Shown here piece after piece: positions 1 through 11,308 of a stretch of DNA of 35,490 nt. Position 1 is the stretch's first letter. Each line of letters begins with the position of its first letter. The DNA lies in NCBI GenBank assembly GCA_036897625.1, contig JAYMTA010000192.1, positions 1 to 35,490 of the forward strand, given 5' to 3'. Source of the DNA: Pelargonium cotyledonis. Taxonomy: Eukaryota; Streptophyta; Magnoliopsida; Geraniales; Geraniaceae. Position numbers and translations under genes: made by a program. The notes under the pieces were generated by a model that saw nothing but the letters and a program-made list of their open reading frames with translations, had not been told where the DNA came from and did no database searches.

Positions 1-650
1 GGGAAAAGCCTCCACCGTGCGTGGTCGGCTTGCCGGTGGAAGTAAACAGTGGAGTCGCCAGACCAGGTGGGCCAACCGCCGCGCTCGCAGGCGATTAATC
101 TGTGGGTCGGGTCTGATACTCTGAACACAACTATATCAGTGTGGAGCTCGTGAAATTCGCCACCCCAGGGACGAGACCCATAAGATGCGACAGCGACAAG
201 CTCGCCGGACTGAGAAACTGCAGGACTGTAATCAGCAACCCCATGAGGGGTCAATCGAAGAAATTCCTCTCCGTCAGAGTCGATCCCGGCGCTGTAGAGT
301 GCAGACCAGCTCTCAAATTGTTGATTGGGCTGCTCGTGAGCTGAAATGAAGAAAAGGCGATCATTTTTTACGATGGGACGATCATGGAAGAGGCTTGTGG
401 GCACAGATGGGAGCTGTTTGGTCTTGGAAAGTAATTGGGTAAGATATATTCTAGGAGAACCAGATCGTTCAGAGACGAAGACGAGGGTTTGGTGATCGTC
501 TACGAATTGGGCATTGAAATTGATTGAGACACCGTCGGTGAGGCGGTGTTCGGAAGAGAGAGGAGATGAAATTTGCAGAGAAAAGACGTCGAAGCCATAG
601 TGGGGCCTTCCGACGGTAGTGAAAAGGATGGTACCTTTAGGATCTTCCAT
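1..650 (-). CDS. DPP6 N-terminal/TolB-like beta-propeller protein, 5' part
   Basis: The ATG lies at 650-648 and the minus-strand frame stays open for 216 codons to the left edge, so only the N-terminal part is here. The protein opens MEDPKGTILFTTVGRPHYGF and later shows LTDGVSINFNAQF, FVSERSGSPRIY and RLTPHGVADYSPAVS. The last is a repeat of WD40-like/TolB blades, where the sequence reports that a value was read and the phrase 'DYSPAVSPDG' recurs. This matches the plant family annotated as DPP6 N-terminal domain-like (Arabidopsis At1g21670/At1g21680 type), a beta-propeller without the peptidase domain as far as I recall; its role is unknown. No intron is seen in this part. No signal peptide is visible at this start. 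The family call is by remembered similarity; the open frame and start are seen directly. Confidence 0.8.
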   Translation of the reverse strand, partial: MEDPKGTILFTTVGRPHYGFDVFSLQISSPLSSEHRLTDGVSINFNAQFVDDHQTLVFVSERSGSPRIYLTQLLSKTKQLPSVPTSLFHDRPIVKNDRLFFISAHEQPNQQFESWSALYSAGIDSDGEEFLRLTPHGVADYSPAVSQSGELVAVASYGSRPWGGEFHELHTDIVVFRVSDPTHRLIACERGGWPTWSGDSTVYFHRQADHARWRLF

Positions 651-1790
651 GGTTATGCTGTTATTAGCTGAGAATTGAGAGTGTGTATTTATGGAGAAGC
701 GGCGATAAGTCTGATGCGACTGTGAGTGGAGATGGAAGCAGCTGGGAAGAAGAAGTAGCTTCAATATGGTGCGTGTGGCATGACGCAGCTGCATCATTGT
801 CTTTTCTCTCTTTTTACGCAAAGGTACAAACTTTAGTATGTGAAGACAGAAACTCTGTTTTATGTTCTGCATCTAATTTTCTGTTTTTCGTCCCTTGTCT
901 CTTTGGTTTTTACTGAGTGAGTGGAGGATGCATAATATGAGTGTGACCCAGGGTTTGCTAATAAATGTTTTTTGTAGTTTAAACATTACATTGGAGTGTC
1001 AGTTGAATCGATCTTAATTGGTAGCTCAAGCAAGCTACTGTACTGTCAATCAGAGCTGGTAATTTAGATTTTCAGTGGACTTCGGGTCAGTTTTTGGATT
1101 TGGGTTGAAATGTCCAATACGAAAGAGGAACTGGATCATGTGAGTTTCGGGTTTCAGACTGCAGGTCAAGTCGGATTGAGTTGCGGGTTTGCTTGTTTTG
1201 AGTTCCTCCAAGATCTTCCAAGTTCTTAGCATTGATCCCTGCTGCTGGCTGCATATCATATTCCTCTAAGTCCTGGCCTTTTGGGCTCATGTGGTATTGT
1301 CCAAACAAAATGAGGGGCTCTTTCGCAATTTCACAATGTGAGCACAAAAGATCTAATAACTATTCTCTTTCTTACTAGTTGAAAGTTGGAGGGGTAGGTG
1401 TTGGGAGGGATAGTCATATATAGAAGCAGAGGGTTTGAATGGTCAAAAAGAGGAGAGGGTGGAAAGTGAAGAAACACATAGATGTTTGGTTTGTTATGTT
1501 TTTTGACTGCTATCAAACCATTTCAATTCATTCCAATCCATTCCCCAAAGACCATATGCCAAAGAAAGAAAGCAACTATTATGTTATCATCATCTACACA
1601 ACAGACAAGCCACAAGACAACAACCACAGCTCTCTCTTTCTCTGACATTGTCCTAATCCTCATCCTAATCTTCAATCTAAGCTCCCCTTCCTCTTCATCT
1701 CCATTTCTCTCTTCTTTCTAAAAAAACAAACAGCCAAATTGTCCTGCAGCTCACAAGATCTATCTGTTATCTCAGTTGGAACATTCAATT
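651..1790. other. Divergent intergenic region between propeller gene and shaggy-like kinase
   Basis: This stretch separates two divergently transcribed genes and must hold both promoters. A pyrimidine-rich run at about 1610-1725 looks like the transcribed leader of the downstream kinase gene. A TATATA-like run lies near 1412-1420, but its distance from the leader makes it an uncertain core promoter. Open frames here lack recognisable protein features and look like chance ORFs. Confidence 0.5.
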
Positions 1791-2043
1791 ATGTCTTCTT
1801 CTTCTTCAGCTTCTAAGGGTAAATGCATCTTCATCTTTCTCCCTCTATTTTATGCGACTTCCATATTTTCTCTATTTCCTCTGTTGTTTACTCACTATAT
1901 GCATTGTGGTTCTTACATAGGCGCAGCATGTATGAATATATTTCTAATTGTCTTTTATTTTTTTTTCTTTCTAATAGTCTTTGTTTGGTTAGATGAACAA
2001 ATATATATTTTTAAAAAAATCCTTTTATTTATATGCAGGCTAG
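1791..2043 (+). promoter_or_regulatory. 5' UTR intron and splice-closed uORF of the shaggy-like kinase
   Basis: An upstream ATG at 1791 reads MSSSSSASK. A consensus donor (AAGG|GTAAAT, intron from 1819) and acceptor (ATATGCAG, ending 2038) predict an intron of about 220 bases in the 5' UTR. If that intron is removed, the upstream frame reads one more Gly codon across the junction and meets TAG at 2041-2043, giving a 10-residue uORF about 75 bases before the main ATG at 2118. Without splicing the upstream frame runs on through the intron to about 2063. The main ORF start is supported by homology. Confidence 0.6.
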
Positions 2044-2117
2044 TTATTGATTTCAGTTCTTGAGTTGAAAAGCTGTTTCTCCAAGTTGGGATCTGCTTGA
2101 TTTTAATTTTTAGTTTA

Positions 2118-4581
2118 ATGGCTTCTGCGAGCGTGGTGCCAGCTTCAAGAAGGAGAGATCCTAGCAAGAAAATAGTTGGTGCTGATAGGTTGCCTGATGA
2201 GATGAATGATATGAAAATTAGAGATGACAAGGTAGATAATGATATAATGAATCTTAGGCTACTTCCTGATTGTCCTCAGCTTGCTTTAGCTCTTATTGGT
2301 TTTTCAATATTACTTACATGAATGCCTTGTAATGAAAAGGAAATGGAAGCAACCATTGTTGATGGAAATGGAACAGAGAAAGGTCATATAATTGTTACAA
2401 CTACTGGTGGTGAAAATGGCAAAGCAAAGCAGGTAAAAGTCATTCATTCCCTTTGGTTGATTGCTTTAAGTTGCTTGTACTGTATGGCATGGTGATGCAT
2501 ATTTCCCTTACTCCATTACAGAAAATAAGTTATATGGCTGAGCGTGTTGTTGGACAAGGAACCTTTGGAGTCGTTTTCCAGGCAAGTCAAGTAGAACCAG
2601 ACACTGATTCGCTTCTTTGTCGCATGGATTTCAAATGACTATATGGTTTCATGTATTCATTGCACTGATTGTGCTGTTGTTTCAACGAGGTTTTGCAGGC
2701 AAAGTGCTTAGAGACTGGTGAAGCTGTTGCTATTAAAAAAGTTCTACAAGACAAGAGATACAAGAACAGAGAGCTGCAGACAATGCGTCTTCTAGACCAC
2801 CCCAATGTTGTCTCTCTGAAGCATTGTTTCTTTTCAACGACTGAAAAAGATGAGCTCTATCTTAACTTGGTACTTGAGTATGTCCCTGAAACCGTCTACC
2901 GGGTGATCAAACACTACAGCAAGATGAATCAAAGGATGCCAGTGATTTATGCGAAACTTTATTCTTACCAGGTTTGTGCGGTATCTTTTGTACGTGCTGT
3001 AGAGGTTGTTCAAGTTAAATTTAATTAAGATTTAAGAGTATCTATGTCCATCTAATTGTGAAACTGATGTTCATTTCTGTTATTCAATTCATCTATTGTT
3101 TCAGATTTGTAGATCGCTTGCTTACATTCATAACAGTATTGGAGTGTGCCACAGGGACATAAAGCCTCAAAATTTGTTGGTATGTGAACTAGGACTTTGT
3201 GTTCTCTTGTTTGCTGTTAGCATATCTGTATTTTTATGCATATATGCATCAAATAGTTTGTGGGTTTATGTTTTTGTTTTTCTTCTTAAACTGATTAAGG
3301 TTTTGGAAATTAATATGCTGCATATTAATTTAAGAGAACAGTCATGTGATGTTTCCTTGACTGATCGCCTTGCGTATTTCGTCATAACAGGTCAATCCTC
3401 ATACTCATCAGCTGAAACTCTGTGATTTTGGAAGTGCAAAAGTTTTGGTTTGTGCTCCTATGATACTATAATTGTCGGCATCCTTCTATAGTGCCAGTGT
3501 AATTATTTGTTATGCTAAACTGTACTTTCACAGGTAAAAGGAGAGCCAAACATATCTTACATCTGTTCTAGATACTACCGAGCACCTGAACTTATATTTG
3601 GTGCTACTGAGTACACCACAGCCATCGATGTCTGGTCTGCTGGCTGTGTCCTGGCTGAACTTCTGCTTGGACAGGTAGGTACTCCTAGTTTCTATAGTTA
3701 TTTTGATCTCTTATCGGCACGTATTGGTCTATGATAAAATAAAATGTTTTTTTTTTTTATGTCAGCCTATCTTTTCCGGTGATAGTGGGGTGGACCAGCT
3801 AGTCGAAATAATCAAGGTGACTATAACTTATTAGATATCTCGTCTTATCCATGAAAAACTGAACTTGTACATCATTTTCCCTAATTGGTACCCTTGTCTT
3901 GATGATATTTGTTATACTCTCATTCAGGTCTTAGGCACCCCAACAAGGGAGGAGATCAAGTGCATGAACCCCAACTACACAGAGTTCAAATTTCCACAAA
4001 TTAAAGCTCACCCATGGCACAAGGTACTGAGAATCTTTATATGTAATTTCAGCACATTTTAACCATCTACCATATAATAAGGGTTGTCTTATGCACTGTT
4101 AATTCAGATCTTCCCCAAGCGCATGCCCCCAGAAGCGGCGGATCTGGTCTCACGACTATTACAGTACTCTCCAAACCTTCGGAGCTCAGCTGTGAGTACT
4201 TACTTTCATATGAACTGCATATATTTAGGAAGTAGTTTTCTGCTTTTCTAAAACAAATTCCACCTTTGTGCTTAGAAATGCTGCAACTAAAGTTTTTATT
4301 TTTATTTTTACAGCTGGAAGCTTTGATTCATCCCTTCTTTGATGAGCTTCGGGACCCTAATACCCAGTTGCCAAATGGACGGTTTCTTCCCCCTCTATTC
4401 AACTTCAAAGCCAATGGTATTTAACTTTATAACATTTAGAATGCTAAATCCATTTTAAATCTCTTGTTAATGCCTGACTGGTTTTGTCAATGTTCAATTA
4501 TGTTCCTCAGAATTGAAGGGAGTGCCAGTGGAGATGCTGAGGAAACTGATCCCGGAACATACAAGAAAACAGTGTGCCTAG
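2118..4581 (+). CDS. SK11: Shaggy-related protein kinase (GSK3 family, group I)
   Basis: Twelve coding exons: 2118-2231, 2340-2432, 2522-2581, 2699-2971, 3105-3179, 3391-3447, 3534-3674, 3766-3816, 3928-4023, 4108-4191, 4314-4416, 4511-4581; 405 residues, the usual length of group I members. Seen in the protein: Gly loop GQGTFG (80-85), catalytic Lys in VAIK (Lys102), HRDIKPQN (Asp198), DFG (217-219), activation-loop Tyr in [11 protein letters not shown] (Tyr233) and TREE (294-297), the motif hit by the bin2-1 gain-of-function allele in BIN2. The N-terminus ([28 protein letters not shown]) is typical of SK11/SK12/SK13 rather than BIN2. These Ser/Thr kinases act in the cytosol and nucleus in brassinosteroid and stress signalling. 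Intron 3 begins with GC (CAG|GCAAGT); reading through it gives an early stop. The exact paralogue (SK11, 12 or 13) is not settled. Confidence 0.96.
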
Positions 4582-6143
4582 TGATGCCTCTTTTTCAAGT
4601 ACAAAAATGTAGCTATTTGTTGTCCCTTGCCCCACCTTGTACATATCATATGAAACCTACTGTAGTTTGAGGAAACACAGATCAAGCACCTCTTGTTTAC
4701 TCTGTGCCTTGATGTTCTTGTGGTTACAATATCAGTTTTGATCATAGTGTTGTAATATATGAGTTGGTGCAAAGACAATTTCAAAAACAGTTACTTGACA
4801 CTGATACAGTTTCTGTAATTTACTATTTACATTGCTCATGAACACTTATTTGTGGAATGTGTTCTATAACACTGTATGCTGGTAGTGTATTATGTAAAGT
4901 AAGAATACAGAAATAGGAGGATAAAAACAAGTTGATCATGAGGAAGCTTGAGGTTATAATTAATTTTTGCTAGACAAGGATGGTGGGGAATTTGGCTCAT
5001 TTCCAAATAAAGAAAAGAAAATTGTGTGCTGAACTTAGTGGCAATATGTGCGGAAACTCGGCATAATTACTATATGAATCTAAGTTTGAAATTCTCCTTT
5101 AGACAATCAGTGATGAACTTACAGGATTTCTACCTGCATTTTCAAAGGTTTATTAACTGTGTTGTCGGATCGTAATACAACACATAATAAACTTTCAATC
5201 ATCACCAAAGGAATAGCTTTCACAAATAAAACAAAAAACTCAAAAAAGAAATCCTATATCAAAGTCACATTTTCGTTTTGCACTTTTAGGTGTGGTTATT
5301 AACTGCGGTTAGTAACTGCAATAAATGTATCTATTAACTGCAGTTATAAACTGCAATAGTGTGAATGGAATTTTAGCTGCAGCTGTTATAAACTGCAATA
5401 GAAGAAAGACTAATTCAATTCCTAACTACAACTTAAAAGCTGAACGGGCCTTTGCAAAACTTGTACCTTTGTGTTTAATCAACCATTTTATACTATTTTT
5501 ATTTATTAACGATCAACCACATATGTGTTCGTGTTGTAAAACCCAACACGTTTAATAATTGTTTATTTATTAGATTTGAGTAAAAATCAAAAAGCATTTA
5601 TATTTTGGAGAGTTTTCACCAATGCATGATTTTGAAGTTTCTTGTGATAAAAGCATATCCTTAAATCATTGGGAAGAGACATGCTCCCAAACCCATTCCA
5701 AGTCAATGCTCTCTCCCACTAATTCTCATTTCTCACCACCACTTTTTACCTGTGGAGCTTTCAATTTCTTTACCTATTTCATCTACAATACTCTCCTTGC
5801 TCTTCAGCTTCATATCCATACTCATTACAAGGATTCAGGCAATTCCAACCATTAATAGTTTCATGAGTAGCAACAATAGTCCCATGTCATAATTGCAATC
5901 TAAGTGATACATGACCTGGAACACTTTTTGGATTTAGATGCTGATGTTCTGGATTGGATTGAATCACTAAGGAAGGCCCAACAGGAAAATGTTATTGCAC
6001 AAGCTAGCACAATGCCAGTTTCTTTATGAAAATACAGATATTACACTTGAAACTAACACACCAAGAAAACAAAAAAAAAAAACAAAGCCATTTACAAGCA
6101 TTCTATAGAGTTATATAATACTCCTTCAATTCCTTCCTAGTTT
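4582..6143. other. Convergent intergenic region, kinase 3' UTR to BOR1 3' UTR
   Basis: The two flanking genes point toward each other, so this holds both 3' UTRs. No coding homology was seen. A small cluster of related short repeats built on 'aactgcaata' occurs at 5298-5401, including the perfect 12-base palindrome TAACTGCAGTTA at 5335-5346. The rest shows only low-complexity AT-rich sequence. Confidence 0.5.
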
Positions 6144-9100
6144 TTATATGTTACGAGGACTTTCACTCAAGTTAGATAATTTGGAATCCCCAGTCCTTGG
6201 ACTGAATGGTCCTCTTCTAGTGGACATGGGACTTCTGAGCCCTCTCAGTTCGCTTATGTGAGGACTGAAAGTAGCACGCGGGCTCTGGAGGCTTTTAGGA
6301 TCATTGGCTGGTGTTGCATTGGAGCTTGTCACCTTAGGGCTGCACACATGTCTGAACTCTCCACGACTTCTTGTTATAGCCTCGTCTAAAATCTCTCCAT
6401 CCCCTGCATGAGAAGCTCGAGCACCCAAATCCGCCTCCTGTATACAAGGAAAGCTAATGATGAGTTCAAGAAAAGTTTGAATATGTTTAACGTTGGACGA
6501 GAAAAGAAACCATACTGTGGCAAGATTGAAGGGCAAAGCCGGGGCCTCCTCATACTCTGCTGCATCCAAGTCTTGGAGATACGCGGCTCTAAAGAACTTG
6601 GGGAGAAAGTATTGCCTTACGGGAACCAAAAGCATGATCATGAGCGGGAACATAAGCCCCGCTATTGGAATCCATGTAAGTCCAAAACATATCAGCAAAT
6701 ATGTTGTTTGGAAAATGGTAAAGATTGCGATTGTCTTGAAAGGCACAGTCTCCACAAACGTGGCATGGTAGTCTTCAAGAACTCTGCAAGAAAATGAAGT
6801 TCAAGATTACATAAGAAAAGTGAAGTGAATTCAGGCAATCTATATTAGGGATTGTACAAGCTAGCCACTTAATTACTTGTATCTTCTGCTTGGTGCGGTG
6901 AAGAGCAATAAAATCCTTTCCCAAAACTGGTTACCGGGCAAACTTTCAATAGCCATGAAAGCAAAGTAACCCCAAAGGACAGAGGTTGGGATCATTTTGA
7001 GGACGGGCATGGCTGCAACACATCCTCCAACCATCACAGCTTGAAGCAAGTTACTGACGCGCTGCTCTTTCACCTCAACCGGCAACAGATCATCAATTTC
7101 CTTCTCTACATCGAAGATTGTCTTATCAACTGGTGCATCAATATGCCCCATACTTGATGCTGCTTGGATTGTTGATTCTTTCAGTTCCTTCAGTCCCTAC
7201 TCAAAGGCAGTGTTTAAAATTGATAGACAAATAAGTCAATTTCAGGCTCTAAACAACAAATAGAAATTAAACCTATAGATATTCAGTATTCTGATAGCAA
7301 CCATACCCTATCTGAGGGCTCTTGGTAGATTAAAGGGGTCTGCATTTGCTGATAAGCTTCCTGCATATTTCCATACAACTGTCCCAAGCTAGCGTTTTTT
7401 CTCATACTTGTGTGAGCTGTTGCAACAAGTCTGTTTCGTAGCAACTACGTACATACACAATAATGCAACTAACATTGAATCCACTGATAAAAAATCATCG
7501 TGTTCCAAGCTCGTTACAAGTAGATTACCTGGTATTTTAGGGTGGCCAAACTCTTGGTATGCATCGGAGATTGTGGGATGACTCCATTTGCTGGAGGAAT
7601 TCCAATAAGCCCACATAATAACGTCTGCAACAAAGAACCTAAAATTTAACATCTTGTTTTATGGAGAAACGAAGACTTTGAGAGTCAGAGGAAGTTTTGT
7701 ACCAAGAACCCCAAAAGAAGCAAGTCATAATGGTAAGAAGACGGCTTTCTCAAATTAAACTCCTTCTGCTGAGCGAGCTGAGATGCTACGCTGTGGTCAA
7801 AATAGTAAAGCACCGCGATCATAGTTGCAGGGATAAAAGCTCCAATTATGTAGACTACCGGAACATTAACCATGTCCTGCCATTTTAAATCCCATTTAAT
7901 TTTCTTATACTCCAAGACTCAAAAAATTTCGAGGTAATTTGATTAAGCATTACCTTAGTAACAGTCCAATTTTCATATGCACCATGTGACCAAGGATTTG
8001 GGCTGACAAGGCGTCTGGGGATTCCTTTCGGAACATCTTTGGCTGGTATGTAGGAAACTGCTGTCCAGACTAGAACCATGAGTGGCACACCATAGTCTGC
8101 TATCAAGCTTCGAAGCCAACCTTTAAAGCAATACATAGAGAACAATCATTTCTTGATGTTTTGTGTCCAGCGAATTAAAGGATAGCTTAATTTCAAGATA
8201 GAGATACTTATTATTACGCTTACCAGATCCATAACGCCAGGACCTCGCTTTTCTGCTTCTTAATGCAGTACGAAGAAGGCCAAACGAAAGAACCAACGCA
8301 AACATCCCATTTGCAAACCTCCAAGAAGGTATAAACTCAGTTAATTTCGGATTTTCTTGTTCTGGTATGCGAAACTCTTCCACAAGTCCCTGAATTTCAG
8401 TTTAAATCAGCACAAACCGATGGTGTACGTAGCGGTATCCATTTAAGAGCAATACGTACTTTGATGGCTTGCTGCATGAAGAGCATTGCTATGAGCAAAC
8501 CAAACAATTCTCCAGCTACACGGGTAAAGCGATTGATAATGGAACAAGCTCCCAGGATAGCCATTAAGAAAAGCAAGATTGAAGTCCACACACAAACCCT
8601 ACAAAAGCAAGTGATGATCACATTCTCAAGTTTTATCAAACAGCAGCAGATCATAAGAAAGCAATTGCTCACCATCCGGTCCATGCTAAAAACAGATTGC
8701 GACCCAAATCCGGTCTCTCTTTAGCAAAGTTAAACATGAAGGTGTACATGATAACAGTTGGCTCAGCAACTCCTAGTATCAGCAAAGGCTGGCCTCCAAT
8801 GATTGAGTGTATGATCCCACAAAGTCCAGTTGATGCTAAAGTTTGAACTGCTGTGAGAACTCCCTCTGCAAGCTCTCAGTGAAATTTCAATATTAAGTGC
8901 ATGCGTGCATTTAAAGACCTTGCACTTGTTACCATAGTTCTGTACATGTTTCTTACCCGTATTTCTTTCCAGTTGTTCACCAAATGAGATGACAGGAATT
9001 GCCGAAGCAAAAAATATGTAAGTGGTCGGAGCCAAAATTCTGACATCAAAAACACATTTGTCACCACAAAATGATATTTACAGAAAAATAAAAGCCTAGC

Positions 9101-9226
9101 ATAACTTAAAGATGATTTTTACCTGAAGCCTGCCTTGAAGCCACCAGTCCAATCTTGCTTGTAACATAGCAATCTCCCGTTAAGATCATTCTTGATTCCA
9201 CGGAAAGGTACAAATGTTTCTTCCAT
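6144..9226 (-). CDS. BOR1: Borate exporter, BOR1 type (SLC4-like)
   Basis: Twelve coding exons in transcript order: 9226-9123, 9039-8957, 8865-8673, 8598-8460, 8389-8224, 8120-7954, 7876-7703, 7624-7529, 7444-7307, 7196-6877, 6783-6516, 6437-6144; 713 residues (Arabidopsis BOR1 has 704). The protein is BOR1-like from end to end: [76 protein letters not shown] and a Ser-rich cytosolic tail. It is a polytopic plasma-membrane protein that exports borate for xylem loading and tissue distribution. The sorting tyrosines keep their Arabidopsis numbers (Tyr373 in LKYQ, Tyr398 in QLYGNM, Tyr405 in EAYQQM). The residue matching the ubiquitin-acceptor Lys590 is Arg592 ([11 protein letters not shown]), with a Lys three residues before it. 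It could be the common orthologue of BOR1 and BOR2. Confidence 0.97.
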
Positions 9227-9640
9227 AATTCTAGGAAGAACTCAGATAATGTTTACCGGCCCTGGTTTGATGTCTTCTAAGAGAGATCACGACTCTTAAA
9301 AAGTTTAAGATTATAAAAAGCCTACGGACTGCATTGGAGCCTATTCATGTTTAGGAATGACATTTTTGTAGGAAAAACTCTATAGTTGTACAAAAATAAA
9401 CTAACGGATTACATAACTTTAATTGGTAATACAAAATTTCAGTGAGAACTGTCAAAAAGATGAGCTTTTACGAGGGAAAACACATAAATGTATGCAGAGA
9501 CTGAGTACCTACACGATATCATAAAAATGCAGAAAATATAACACCAAGTTACATAATTACTTCAACGAGAGATTTTAAGTAGAATGAGAGGAGAGCAACT
9601 GAGAGACTGTTGATCACTGACAATTAGCCGTGTTGTCTGC
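9227..9640 (-). promoter_or_regulatory. BOR1 leader with several uORFs, including two ATGTAA elements
   Basis: Read on the minus strand, the leader between the TATA box and the BOR1 ATG contains two minimal AUG-stop uORFs, ATGTAA, at 9554-9549 and 9414-9409, plus at least two slightly longer uORFs (for example ATG TGT TTT CCC TCG TAA). AUGUAA is the element that mediates boron-dependent translation and mRNA decay in Arabidopsis NIP5;1, and uORFs in the BOR1 leader are known to repress translation at high boron. Whether all of this stretch is exon is not certain; no strong splice pair was found inside it. Confidence 0.55.
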
Positions 9641-9661
9641 TCAGAGACGAAGGAAGAGATC

Positions 9662-9671
9662 CATATATATA
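9662..9671 (-). promoter_or_regulatory. Putative TATA box of BOR1
   Basis: On the minus strand the run TTATATATAT sits about 440 bases upstream of the BOR1 ATG, followed by a C/T-rich stretch (CTCTCAGTTGCTCTCCTCTC) at about 9606-9585 that suits a transcript start. This would give a leader of about 400 bases. Confidence 0.4.
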
Positions 9672-11140
9672 AGCATAAAAAAGGGGTTCAAAGTGGTGCA
9701 CACTGCTAGGCCTCAAGGGAATGAAATTGAACCTCATTTTTTTCACAAGGAAATGCAGATCCTTGCCTCTGGCTTAAGATCAGCCACCTCAGCATTATGC
9801 GAATAAGTGGACCCGTGAAATTATGGTCCTTATCTTTTGAATGATGAAGTCAAGAGAATATAATTAGCTCTGATTGATCTTAATGTACACGAATGCAAAA
9901 ACACGACCTAAAAGAAAATGAGTCTCCAAGTAAGCCTAAGACATGTGAATGTATATGTTGGTTATGTACTAATGCGTTAGGTTATGTAACAACTCATCCT
10001 AATCTAGTTTGTTTAGGTTTCCTTGTATATGTATAAGGATGCTTATTTCATGTCCGACTTAGCTGACTAAACTTACCTTTTCTAGATTCAAATACAAAAG
10101 ATGTTCTGGCATGTACTTTGAACAAAACAGACAAAGACCAATGGAGCCAAAATCATGGTACAGATAAGAAGCTGATAAAAATAAGTGCCTCTAAAGAAAT
10201 AATTACAATGGTTACATCACCACTCTCATGTACTACTATCCCAATGTTCTTGGCCACAAAACTTTCTGAGAGAAAATCTGCTAAGGATATTGCCAACCAC
10301 CACCATCATTTTTCATCACTTTCTCCAACTTTAATTACTCACAAAAGAATGAATTATAAACCATGCAAAGAACTATAAAAGAAATCTAAAAACTAACAAT
10401 AGAAAAAGATTTCCCATTAAAACTGCAAACAAGTGTCAAAAACTTTCATTAAGACTTTTAGATTAGAGGGAATCATCTACTTTCAAGTCATACATTATAT
10501 ACAAGTACCTACCAACTCTTGCATTACATGGGGGAAAAAAGAATATACTGATTTGATTCTATGAAACTTTTCTTTTTCGGAACCCCCAAATACTATAATA
10601 CTTAGATTCTTCTTTGATACGCATGGCAAATAATTTTCGGAACTGTATAGCAATGGTCACTTTATTAACACCTAATACCAGAGCTTTCCTACAAAAGAGG
10701 TCTCCAATATTAAAGAACGAATCTTAGAACTTCAACGCAGTAATAGACAACGTTTTTGTTTTCTGCCGTGAATAATTCTGTAAGTTGAATTATTGATTGG
10801 AATTCACATACAGAGACATACTGATGACAAGGAACACCCACAGTATCTAAAGTGCCAATATATTATTTTCCTTTAGGACTTTCCAGATAGATGTGAAAAG
10901 TTTTGAACACTCCTAGTTACAAAATAGAGGCTGAGAACATAGTTTTCAAAAGTAAAGAGGAATTATAACTATTACGAATTGCCATTCAAATGATTTTGTC
11001 TCGCACAACACTTTGTTCTTTCATGCTAATTATTTCAAACATTGTGCACCAAAAACAAAATCACCAGTCTTGTTTCAACGAAGCCGGATCCATCAGTCCC
11101 AATCTCAACATTGACTTATTTGTAGGACCCGAGGCATTGG

Positions 11141-11176
11141 GTGGGAATCATGTGACCTTACATGATTTATTCCCAC
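11141..11176. repeat. Imperfect inverted repeat (hairpin)
   Basis: GTGGGAATCATGT on the left and ACATGA-TTTA-TTCCCAC on the right are complementary apart from a four-base bulge, with a short loop between. Position relative to genes suggests no role. Confidence 0.4.
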
Positions 11177-11271
11177 ACTCACAGCTCTGGTTTTATAGGA
11201 CGATTTAACAAATTCTGCCCTATATAAGTAATGAAAACACAGAAACAAACAAGCCAACTATCTAGTATATC

Positions 11272-11308
11272 TAGGGTTGGCAATATGTGTTAATGGGTCA
11301 TAACTTAA
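11272..11308 (+). repeat. Partial copy of a small inverted-repeat element
   Basis: The run TAGGGTTGGCAATATGTG and the following GTTAATGGGTCAT match the left end of the element in ARF intron 3 (TAGAGCTGGCAATTTGTG, then GTTAATGTGTCAT). No matching right end was found nearby, so this is a truncated copy or a solo end. Confidence 0.5.

Noticed and set aside
1776-2063. 95-codon hydrophobic open frame upstream of the kinase
   Set aside because: Its hydrophobic part is T-rich leader-intron sequence between good splice sites, not a membrane protein.
2453-2638. Open frame extending kinase exon 3 into intron 3 (ends in RMDFK)
   Set aside because: It is intron read-through; homology requires joining Gln89 to Ala90 across the GC-AG intron.
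6408-6797. 129-codon plus-strand open frame
   Set aside because: It is antisense to the last exons of the BOR1 gene, whose protein homology is clear; it has no domain features.
9955-10100. Stretch beginning TGTTGGTTATGT with a TATAAGG run, reminiscent of a retroelement LTR fragment
   Set aside because: No second copy, target duplication, primer-binding site or coding remains was seen, so no element is called.
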